The position numbers were made by a program, and so were the translations under genes. From an uncultured Prochlorococcus sp. (GTDB lineage Bacteria > Cyanobacteriota > Cyanobacteriia > PCC-6307 > Cyanobiaceae): a stretch of 39,907 bases of DNA. Each line of letters starts with the position of its first letter. Position 1 is the first letter of the stretch. Positions 32,164 to 39,907 of the stretch are shown here, piece after piece. The DNA lies in the NCBI GenBank assembly GCA_902572915.1, contig CACGHR010000002.1, positions 1 to 39,907 of the forward strand, in the 5' to 3' direction. Below the pieces are notes generated by a model. That model had not been told where the DNA came from, made no database searches, and worked only from the letters and a program-made list of their open reading frames with translations.

Positions 32164-32892
32164 ATGCAAACTCTAGAATCCAATAAAAACAATACTAAAG
32201 AATCTGCTGATGAAAATTCATTAAATCTACCTGATTTTACAACTGATTCTTATAAAGATGCTTATAGCAGAATAAACGCAATTGTTATAGAGGGGGAGCA
32301 AGAGGCTCATGATAATTACATTTCAATAGCTACACTAATACCAAATGAGCAAGAAGAGTTAACAAAATTGGCGAAAATGGAGCTTAAACATAAAAGAGGG
32401 TTTACTGCATGTGGAAGAAACTTAGGTGTTGAAGCTGATATGGTATTCGCTAAAAAATTCTTTTCTAAATTACATGGTAATTTTCAAATCGCTTTAGAAA
32501 AAGGAAATTTGACAACATGTCTTTTAATTCAAGCTATTTTAATTGAGGCATTTGCTATCTCCGCCTATCACGTCTACATACGAGTTGCAGATCCTTTCGC
32601 AAAAAAAATCACACAAGGAGTAGTTAAGGATGAATATCTCCACTTAAATTATGGTCAAGAGTGGCTTAAAGAGAATTTATCTACTTGTAAGGAGGAATTA
32701 ATGGAAGCTAATAAGGTTAATCTCCCCTTGATCAAAAAGATGTTAGATGAAGTAGCAGAAGATGCATCAGTTTTAGCTATGGACAAGGAAGAATTAATGG
32801 AAGAATTCATGATTGCTTATCAAGATACCCTTTTGGAAATAGGTTTAGATAATAGAGAAATTGCCAGAATGGCAATGGCTGCAATTGTTTGA
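32164..32892 (+). CDS. Aldehyde deformylating oxygenase (alkane biosynthesis)
   Basis: Ferritin-like di-iron motifs EGEQEAHDNY, MELKHKRGF, LIEAFAISAYHVY, VKDEYLHLNYGQEWL; start at second ATG (MQTLESNK) preferred over 32137. Confidence 0.95.
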   Translation: MQTLESNKNNTKESADENSLNLPDFTTDSYKDAYSRINAIVIEGEQEAHDNYISIATLIPNEQEELTKLAKMELKHKRGFTACGRNLGVEADMVFAKKFFSKLHGNFQIALEKGNLTTCLLIQAILIEAFAISAYHVYIRVADPFAKKITQGVVKDEYLHLNYGQEWLKENLSTCKEELMEANKVNLPLIKKMLDEVAEDASVLAMDKEELMEEFMIAYQDTLLEIGLDNREIARMAMAAIV

Positions 32893-33000
32893 TTTTATTA
32901 CTACCTAATTAAGCATTTTAATAATTAATCATTTCTATTTAAGTAGTTACCACTGTGCTATTGTTCATAAGATCGTATAGAAACCATTAATAAGTTTTAA

Positions 33001-34041
33001 ATGTTTGGGTTAATAGGTCACTCAACCAGTTTTGAAGATGCAAAAAGAAAAGCCTCGATGTTAGGCTTTGATCATATTGCCGATGGTGATTTGGATGTTT
33101 GGTGTACAGCTCCTCCACAGTTGGTTGAAAATGTAGAAGTTAAGAGCGCTACTGGTATATCTATTGAAGGTTCTTACATAGATTCTTGCTTTGTTCCTGA
33201 AATGCTTTCTAGGTTTAAAACGGCAAGAAGAAAAGTATTAAATGCTATGGAACTAGCTCAGAAAAAAGGGATTAACATTACGGCTCTAGGGGGATTTACT
33301 TCTATTATCTTTGAAAATTTTAATCTTCTTCAGCATAAACAAATCAGAAATACTTCATTAGAGTGGGAAAGGTTTACTACTGGTAATACTCATACCGCTT
33401 GGGTTATTTGTAGACAACTTGAAATAAATGCTCCTCGCATTGGCATAGACCTTAAAAATGCAACTGTTGCGGTAATTGGTGCTACAGGTGATATTGGAAG
33501 TGCTGTCTGTAGATGGCTTGTCAACAAAACTGGTATTTCAGAACTTCTTATGGTGGCTAGGCAACAAGAACCACTGGCTTTGTTACAAAAAGAATTACAT
33601 GGTGGGATTATAAAAAGTTTAGATGAAGCATTGCCTAAAGCGGATATTGTTGTTTGGGTTGCAAGTATGCCTAAAACTATTGAAATTGATACTGATAACT
33701 TAAAAAAACCATGTTTAATGATTGATGGTGGATACCCCAAAAATCTTGATGAAAAATTTCAAGGTGAAAATATTCATGTTTTAAAGGGAGGCATAGTAGA
33801 GTTCTTCAATGATATTGGCTGGAATATGATGGAACTTGCAGAGATGCAGAACCCTCAGAGAGAAATGTTTGCTTGCTTTGCAGAAGCCATGATTTTAGAG
33901 TTTGAAAAATGTCATACCAATTTTAGTTGGGGAAGAAATAATATTTCTCTTGAAAAGATGGAATTTATAGGAGCAGCTTCTCTAAAACATGGTTTTTCTG
34001 CGATTGGACTGGATAAGCAGCCTAAAGTATTAACAGTTTAA
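33001..34041 (+). CDS. Long-chain acyl-[acyl-carrier-protein] reductase (fatty aldehyde-forming)
   Basis: [55 protein letters not shown] Rossmann motif; adjacent to ADO. Confidence 0.95.
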   Translation: MFGLIGHSTSFEDAKRKASMLGFDHIADGDLDVWCTAPPQLVENVEVKSATGISIEGSYIDSCFVPEMLSRFKTARRKVLNAMELAQKKGINITALGGFTSIIFENFNLLQHKQIRNTSLEWERFTTGNTHTAWVICRQLEINAPRIGIDLKNATVAVIGATGDIGSAVCRWLVNKTGISELLMVARQQEPLALLQKELHGGIIKSLDEALPKADIVVWVASMPKTIEIDTDNLKKPCLMIDGGYPKNLDEKFQGENIHVLKGGIVEFFNDIGWNMMELAEMQNPQREMFACFAEAMILEFEKCHTNFSWGRNNISLEKMEFIGAASLKHGFSAIGLDKQPKVLTV

Positions 34042-34044
34042 ATT

Positions 34045-35052
34045 ATGGCTAAACGTTACCTCCTTGATTTTGAAAAGCCTCTTGTTGAACTTGAGAAACA
34101 AATAGAGCAAATTAAAGAATTAGCTCGAGATTCAGAAGTAGATGTTAGTCAACAGCTTCTACAGCTTGAAACCTTAGCTGCTAGGAGAAGAGAAGAGATA
34201 TTTAAATCACTTACGCCTGCACAAAAGATTCAGGTAGCCAGACATCCTCAAAGACCAAGCACTTTGGACTTTGTTCAAATGTTTTGTGATGACTGGATCG
34301 AATTGCATGGGGACAGAAATGGAGGTGACGACAAGGCGCTAATTGGTGGGATTGGGTCAATAAATAATAGATCAGTGTTAATGTTAGGGCATCAGAAAGG
34401 AAGAGATACAAAAGAAAATGTAGTAAGAAATTTTGGGATGGCAAAGCCAGGAGGTTATAGAAAAGCACTTAGATTAATGCAGCATGCTGATAGATTTTCT
34501 TTGCCCATTCTTACATTTATTGATACTCCTGGAGCCTATGCAGGTTTAACCGCTGAAGAACAGGGGCAAGGAGAAGCGATAGCAAGAAACTTAAGGGAAA
34601 TGTTTGGATTGAAAGTACCTATAGTGGCTACTGTTATTGGAGAAGGCGGTTCTGGAGGCGCGCTTGGGATAGGCGTCGCTGATAGGTTAATAATGTTTGA
34701 ACACAGTGTTTACACAGTTGCCAGTCCAGAGGCGTGTGCATCAATCTTGTGGAGAGATGCTGCAAAAGCGCCAGAAGCTGCATCAGCACTTAAAATTACA
34801 GGTAAAGATTTACTTAAATTGGGGGTAATAGATGAAGTGTTGCCAGAGCCTTCTGGTGGGAACAATTGGGCTCCTTTAGAAGCTGGTAATACACTAAAAG
34901 AGGCAATTGAAAAACACCTTAACACTTTACTTCAAATGACTAAAGACGAACTCCTTGAAGAGAGATATAAAAAGTTTAGAGTTTTAGGTAAATTTATCGA
35001 AGCAAATAATATTGAAGAGATTTATAGTGAAATTCCACAAAAAACTGAATAA
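34045..35052 (+). CDS. accA: Acetyl-CoA carboxylase carboxyltransferase subunit alpha
   Basis: [82 protein letters not shown]. Confidence 0.97.
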   Translation: MAKRYLLDFEKPLVELEKQIEQIKELARDSEVDVSQQLLQLETLAARRREEIFKSLTPAQKIQVARHPQRPSTLDFVQMFCDDWIELHGDRNGGDDKALIGGIGSINNRSVLMLGHQKGRDTKENVVRNFGMAKPGGYRKALRLMQHADRFSLPILTFIDTPGAYAGLTAEEQGQGEAIARNLREMFGLKVPIVATVIGEGGSGGALGIGVADRLIMFEHSVYTVASPEACASILWRDAAKAPEAASALKITGKDLLKLGVIDEVLPEPSGGNNWAPLEAGNTLKEAIEKHLNTLLQMTKDELLEERYKKFRVLGKFIEANNIEEIYSEIPQKTE

Positions 35053-35053
35053 A

Positions 35054-35761
35054 TTGAAACTGGCTTTTATAACAGGCGCTACTAAGGGTATTGGTAGATC
35101 TACCGCAATCACTTTTGCTAATGCTGGATGGGATTTGATTTTACTTTCCAGAAACATGGTTTTAATGGAGAAATTAAAAAGTGAACTTATGAATACCAAT
35201 TCAAAAATTAGCCTAGTTAAATGTGATTTATCTAATCCTATAGAAATAGAGCATTGTGTCAAAAAAACAATTGAGAAATATGGGTGCCCCACAGTTTTGA
35301 TAAATAATGCCGGTTGCGCATTTAATGGCCCCTTAGTTGGAATGGATTTGGAGCAATGGGAACAAACTATCCAAATAAACCTCACAAGCGTTTTTCAAAT
35401 TTGCAGTTCAATAATTCCTCAGATGAGAAAAAATGGTGGTTTAGTTATCAATGTTAGTAGTCATGCGTCTTATAATGCATTCCCTCAATGGGGAGCATAT
35501 TGTATTTCAAAATCTGCTCTAACCATGTTTACTAAATGCTTGAGGGAGGAGGAGAGATCTAATTCAATTCGAGCATGCACAATAACTTTAGGTTCAGTAA
35601 ATACTCCTCTTTGGGATTCTGAATCAATCAATTCTGATTTTGATAGAACATCCATGCTTTCGGCAAATGATGTATCAAATACCATTCTTTATATGGCTCA
35701 ACAACCAGAATCACAATTGATTGAAGACTTGACTTTGATGCCTTCTGGAGGAGCTTTTTAA
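35054..35761 (+). CDS. Short-chain dehydrogenase/reductase
   Basis: KLAFITGATKGIGRSTAITFANAGW, VLINNAG, NVSSHASYNAFPQWGAYCISKSAL; TTG start 1 nt after accA stop preferred over upstream start at 35012. Confidence 0.9.
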   Translation: MKLAFITGATKGIGRSTAITFANAGWDLILLSRNMVLMEKLKSELMNTNSKISLVKCDLSNPIEIEHCVKKTIEKYGCPTVLINNAGCAFNGPLVGMDLEQWEQTIQINLTSVFQICSSIIPQMRKNGGLVINVSSHASYNAFPQWGAYCISKSALTMFTKCLREEERSNSIRACTITLGSVNTPLWDSESINSDFDRTSMLSANDVSNTILYMAQQPESQLIEDLTLMPSGGAF

Positions 35762-35914
35762 ACATTCTTTTTCTCGTTTTAATCTTTAGAAAGTGATTTT
35801 TTTTAGGACTATTCGAACCCGATTGAACAAGAGAATGTGATATAGTGTATTAGCAATTAAGCTTTAAGAAGATACAGTTAATTAAGTTGCATACAATTTT
35901 CTGTTTAAAATTTT

Positions 35915-36655
35915 ATGACCTCTACTTTACCCAACGATAATATTAGAAACTTTGATGACCAGATTACTAATAAACTAATCTCTGAAATTATCAGAGACAG
36001 AATTAAAAATGCCGGAATAAGATTTAGTGCAAATGATAATATTGCAGATTTTATAAATCCTGGGGAATTAGAAATCCTGGAAAAAGAAGTTGCCTCAAGA
36101 GTAAAAGACTTGCTTAAGTCATTAGTAATAGATATTGAAAATGATCATAATACTCTTGAGACTGCTGAAAGAGTTTCAAAGATGTATCTAAATGAAGTTT
36201 TTAAAGGGCGATATCATGAACAGCCGAAAGTTACAAGTTTCCCAAATGATAAGAATCTTGATGAAATTTATACTGTAGGCCCTATTTCTGTCAGATCTGC
36301 ATGTTCACATCATTTAGTTCCAATCCTTGGAGAGTGTTGGATAGGTATTAAACCTGGGCAAAAGGTTATTGGGCTCTCAAAATTTGCGAGAGTTGCTGAT
36401 TGGGTTTTCTCAAGGCCTCATATTCAAGAAGAAGCTGTAATGATACTTGCAGATGAAATTGAAAAATTGTGTGAACCTAAAGGCTTGGGAATTATTGTGA
36501 AGGCCCAACATTATTGTATGAAATGGAGGGGAGTCAAAGAACCAAATACTAGTATGATTAACTCTGTAGTAAGAGGTGACTTTAGACATGATTTAAGTTT
36601 AAAACAAGAATTTTTTGAACTTGTGAAACAGCAATCTGCTACAAATAATTACTAA
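35915..36655 (+). CDS. folE: GTP cyclohydrolase I
   Basis: SACSHHLVPILGECWIGIKPGQKVIGLSKFARVADWVFSRPHIQEE, QHYCMKWRGVKEPN. Confidence 0.95.
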   Translation: MTSTLPNDNIRNFDDQITNKLISEIIRDRIKNAGIRFSANDNIADFINPGELEILEKEVASRVKDLLKSLVIDIENDHNTLETAERVSKMYLNEVFKGRYHEQPKVTSFPNDKNLDEIYTVGPISVRSACSHHLVPILGECWIGIKPGQKVIGLSKFARVADWVFSRPHIQEEAVMILADEIEKLCEPKGLGIIVKAQHYCMKWRGVKEPNTSMINSVVRGDFRHDLSLKQEFFELVKQQSATNNY

Positions 36656-37308
36656 TTTTTATTTAAAAGCTTTATAAGGTTCTCAGTTTTTTTAAGATCT
36701 TTTAAACCTGGACACACTTCAATACTGCTTGAAATGTCTATGCCATCTGGTCTAATATCAGTCAAAATTTCATCAATCCATTCAATTGATATTCCACCTG
36801 CTAACCACCAAGGTTTGCTAAATTGCAGATTTTTTAGATAAGAAGATTTAATTTTTTTGCCTGAACCTCCATAAGTTTCTTTATTCCAAGAATCGAGTAG
36901 TATCGCATCTACAAAATTCTCAAAAGGTTTTATTTTATCCAAGTCCTTTTCTGTTTTTATTCTGAAAGCCTTCCATAGGCCAATATTTGGAATTCTTTCC
37001 CTTATTTTTTTGCAGTAATTAATATCTTCATCTCCATGTAATTGAATGATAGTTTCACTAGGGTTGCCTAAGAAATTTTTAATAATTAAATCTATAGGAC
37101 AATTTTGTACAACAGATACCCTCTCAACGTGTGGATAAAAACTTTTTAAGGTTTTAAAGATTTTTTTCTTGATTTTAGCTGAGATATATCTTGGAGAATC
37201 TTCAACTGAAATTATGCCGATTGCATTTGCTCCTAATTTGGCGACTTCAAGAGCTTGTTCTTCGGACGTAAGTCCACAAATCTTAACTAAAGTATTAGTC
37301 TTGGGCAT
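36652..37308 (-). CDS. trpF: Phosphoribosylanthranilate isomerase
   Basis: VKICGLTSEEQALEVAKLGANAIGII, IQLHGDE, DAILLDSWNKETYGGSGK, GIDISSSIEVCPGLKD. Confidence 0.95.
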   Translation of the reverse strand: MPKTNTLVKICGLTSEEQALEVAKLGANAIGIISVEDSPRYISAKIKKKIFKTLKSFYPHVERVSVVQNCPIDLIIKNFLGNPSETIIQLHGDEDINYCKKIRERIPNIGLWKAFRIKTEKDLDKIKPFENFVDAILLDSWNKETYGGSGKKIKSSYLKNLQFSKPWWLAGGISIEWIDEILTDIRPDGIDISSSIEVCPGLKDLKKTENLIKLLNKN

Positions 37309-37363
37309 ATCACTATCCTGTATGTAAAATTATTATTATTGATAAATATAGCGGAGATTATTT

Positions 37364-38587
37364 TTGAGAAGTTGGCAAATTTTTAAAATATGGGGAATTC
37401 CCTTCAAAATTCATCCTTATTGGTTTGCCATTCTATTCTTATTCTCTTGGAGTATAAGTAATCAGGTTAATTTAACCTCAGGTGATATCTACAATGCTAA
37501 AGAAGCTTGGATTATTGGATTTTTAACTTCTTTTTTTTTATTATCTTCAATTATTTTTCATGAGGTTTTTCATACCCTTGTTTCTTTAAATCAGGGTGTA
37601 AAGATAAAAAAAATCACTTTTTATTTCCTTGGAGCAATTTTGCAAATAGATAAGTATTGTCAAACTGCTTTAGGTAATATAAAAATCTCGATTGTTAGAC
37701 CTCTTTTATGTTTTGTTACCGCATCTATTCTACTTTTAATTAGTAATTACAGTCCATCTCAAGAACTAATAGCCATTAATATAATTTCTAGAGTAGGTAT
37801 ATTAAATGTATTCTTAGGCTTCTTAAATTTAATTCCAGTTGGTTCTTTAGATGGAGGAAATTTATTAAAAAGTATTATTTGGCATTTCTCAGGAAGTAAA
37901 AATAAGGGAAGAAATTTTCTCAATAAAGTAAATTTATCCTTTTCTTTTTTAGCTCTAATATTTGGGATATTTTGTTTGTTTAGATTTAAAATTTACTTTG
38001 GTTTCATTCTTTCTTTTTTAGGTTTGTTTGGAATTAATTTTTCAAAATCAGAAAGTCAGTTTTTCAAAATTGAAAACATACTTAAATTTAGTAAGGTTTC
38101 TGAGCTTAAATTAAAGCCATTGAGAAGAATTGAATTCGATTTAAATTTTTCAGATTTTAATACATTAATAAAAAACAAAAAAGATGCAGCAGATAAATTT
38201 TTTTTTGTTGCAAATAATGGAAGATGGACCGGTTTTGTTGACGAGAATATTTTAAAAACTGTCTCGATAAAAAAATGGGAACGTAATTTTGTTGGAGATT
38301 TTAAGAAACCAATAAATAGTTTTGCAACTGTTCAAGGTAATGACAAATTGTGGCAAACGATAGAAAAACTTGAAGAAAGTAGTGAAGGTATTTTATTAGT
38401 GCTCAATTCTGCAGATATCCCTCTAGGGATAATTGATAGGTACAAAATTGGTTACTTTGTATTGAACAGACTAGGTTTACATTTACCTTCAGAGATTATC
38501 AACAAATTAAATAATAAAAATCAGTATCCTTTGGGAATTCAATTACAAAAAATAGTTAATTCAATGAAGCAGAAAGGAGATCTTTAA
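37364..38587 (+). CDS. Site-2-protease-type M50 family metalloprotease with C-terminal CBS-like region
   Basis: IIFHEVFHTLVSL (HExxH), NLIPVGSLDGGNLL; TM-rich N-terminal half; TTG start. Confidence 0.92.
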   Translation: MRSWQIFKIWGIPFKIHPYWFAILFLFSWSISNQVNLTSGDIYNAKEAWIIGFLTSFFLLSSIIFHEVFHTLVSLNQGVKIKKITFYFLGAILQIDKYCQTALGNIKISIVRPLLCFVTASILLLISNYSPSQELIAINIISRVGILNVFLGFLNLIPVGSLDGGNLLKSIIWHFSGSKNKGRNFLNKVNLSFSFLALIFGIFCLFRFKIYFGFILSFLGLFGINFSKSESQFFKIENILKFSKVSELKLKPLRRIEFDLNFSDFNTLIKNKKDAADKFFFVANNGRWTGFVDENILKTVSIKKWERNFVGDFKKPINSFATVQGNDKLWQTIEKLEESSEGILLVLNSADIPLGIIDRYKIGYFVLNRLGLHLPSEIINKLNNKNQYPLGIQLQKIVNSMKQKGDL

Positions 38588-38596
38588 GAATTTGTG

Positions 38597-39337
38597 CTAT
38601 GAATATTTTTCAATATCTTTTTCTATCGCAACATTTTTGATCCTTAGATTAGATTTATTCTCTAGGAATGAATTTCTTAAATGTTTAACTATTTCATCAT
38701 TTGTGAGGTCTAGATTTATTTTCGGTGGAGCTTCTTCTTTAAATAATTTGTACCATAATTCCTTAGAAGGATTTGTTTGAATCTCTCCATGTTGAAGGAA
38801 TGCCCCTTTTTTACGATATTGTGCACTTCCTATCCTTTTGAAACCATTCTCATCAACTAAATCAGAAATTAATGAAGTCCCAAAACAATTAGTTTTTATA
38901 TTTGATTTAGGTAAATTGCCATTTTGTAACTTTAGACCTAATTTTCTAAAACTTTTAATTAACCACTTGTTAACCATTTCATAACTTAGGATTTTATAAT
39001 GGCTTTTTTTAAATGTTAATGCATATGTAATGCCCCCTGAGTGCAAAACAGCTCCCCCTCCAGATGGACGTCTAACAATTTTAATTTCCTTATTAAACAA
39101 TAACTTTTCCCAATGTGGAGGAATTTCCTTTTGATGATAGCCAATTGATAGCCAATCCCCATCCCAATAATAGAACCTCAATGTGAAAATTATTTCAGGA
39201 TTAGAAATTGTCTGATCTAAAGAATTTAAATCTAAAGCCATTTGGTCAAATCCAGGTAAATTATTTGTTGAAAAAATTAAAGCTTGATTTTCTATTCCCA
39301 AAATTAATTTTGTAGGTCTACACATAATAATTTTCAA
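38597..39337 (-). CDS. Lipoate-protein ligase A family protein
   Basis: NLPGFDQMALDLNSL, LRFYYWDGDWLSIGYHQ, IVRRPSGGGAVLHSGGITYAL. Confidence 0.85.
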   Translation of the reverse strand: MKIIMCRPTKLILGIENQALIFSTNNLPGFDQMALDLNSLDQTISNPEIIFTLRFYYWDGDWLSIGYHQKEIPPHWEKLLFNKEIKIVRRPSGGGAVLHSGGITYALTFKKSHYKILSYEMVNKWLIKSFRKLGLKLQNGNLPKSNIKTNCFGTSLISDLVDENGFKRIGSAQYRKKGAFLQHGEIQTNPSKELWYKLFKEEAPPKINLDLTNDEIVKHLRNSFLENKSNLRIKNVAIEKDIEKYS

Positions 39338-39396
39338 TAAATTTTTTCTTTAAATTTATTAATTACGTAACATCATTTTGTAATAGTGTGTCAAAT

Positions 39397-39430
39397 CACC
39401 TCTTTTAGGTGGAGAATATAGAAAATATTC
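39397..39430 (+). promoter_or_regulatory. Two small hairpins in psaM leader
   Basis: CACCT-cTTTT-AGGTG (39397-39411) and GAATAT-agaaa-ATATTC (39414-39430), both 5-nt loops, ending 8 nt before psaM ATG. Confidence 0.35.
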
Positions 39431-39438
39431 TTTTAATC

Positions 39439-39543
39439 ATGGAGCCAACTCAAACAATAAATTTAATTGCACTAAGCCTAATAGTAGTTATGCATGCAGG
39501 AGTTTTAGCATTAAGGCTAGGAATTAGTTTAGGAAGAAACTAA
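39439..39543 (+). CDS. psaM: Photosystem I reaction centre subunit XII (PsaM)
   Basis: Translation [34 protein letters not shown] (34 aa) read directly; missing from ORF track because of its size. Confidence 0.93.
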   Translation: MEPTQTINLIALSLIVVMHAGVLALRLGISLGRN

Positions 39544-39628
39544 AAAACTATTAGAAAATATATGTTTTTAAGGTAATAATATAACAAGACTGAATTGACT
39601 TATTCAGTAAATATACCAAACACTAAAT

Positions 39629-39907
39629 TTGTCAAAATCTTTTTATAAAAATAGTATTTTTTACAAAAAATATGTTGGGACTGCATTTAAAATAAATCAG
39701 CAAGACCAAGAATATTTTTTATCTCTAGTTTTTTTATTCATAAAACTTTGCTTTTCGCTCTTGGCAATAATAAGCCTAATTAAACTTGGCTATAGTTCCA
39801 AAGTTAGATTAACCAGGTTAAAGGAAATTCAAGAATCATTTTCTTACGAAAAATATCGAAATAATGCTTTGACAAGTAGGTTTGATGATTTATTTTCTGC
39901 TGAAGGT
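39629..39907 (+). CDS. Hypothetical membrane protein, 3'-truncated by window end
   Basis: TTG-started frame open to the window edge: LSKSFYKNSIFYKKYVGTAFKINQQDQEYFLSLVFLFIKLCFSLLAIISLIKLGYSSKVRLTRLKEIQESFSYEKYRNNALTSRFDDLFSAEG; single TM. Confidence 0.6.
   Translation, partial: MSKSFYKNSIFYKKYVGTAFKINQQDQEYFLSLVFLFIKLCFSLLAIISLIKLGYSSKVRLTRLKEIQESFSYEKYRNNALTSRFDDLFSAEG

Noticed and set aside
35800-35835. tRNA-like TTCGAACCC (reverse complement GGGTTCGAA) upstream of folE
   Set aside because: No pairing T stem, anticodon arm or acceptor stem found around it on either strand; probably chance.

Overview
The window is AT-rich, dense, single-copy chromosomal sequence. Its gene content fits a high-light-type Prochlorococcus (marine picocyanobacterium) core-genome segment: psb27, psaM, hemH with a Cab/HLIP-like tail, aldehyde deformylating oxygenase plus acyl-ACP reductase, Tab2, cobK and cobO. 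I support about 44 protein-coding genes on both strands. I found no convincing rRNA, tRNA, CRISPR array, transposon or prophage. Most genes are recognisable housekeeping genes, and I see no clear novel defence or mobile system. The observations most worth following up are: (1) a pgeF/YfiH gene whose conserved reading frame has no ATG/GTG/TTG start at its N-terminus but has an SD-spaced ATT; (2) a small single-pass membrane ORF fused by a TAATG overlap to ftsI, a positional and topological FtsL candidate; (3) a DUF3153-like protein with a lipobox-like LSGC in mid-protein behind a cytosolic helical domain; (4) a solitary, apparently intact tyrosine recombinase between cobO and hemH; (5) a recurrent pattern of convergent genes whose stop codons abut or overlap; (6) a degenerate SNase-like secreted protein; (7) paired hairpins in the psaM leader. 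Identifications rest on reading the translations from memory of protein families; no database search was run.
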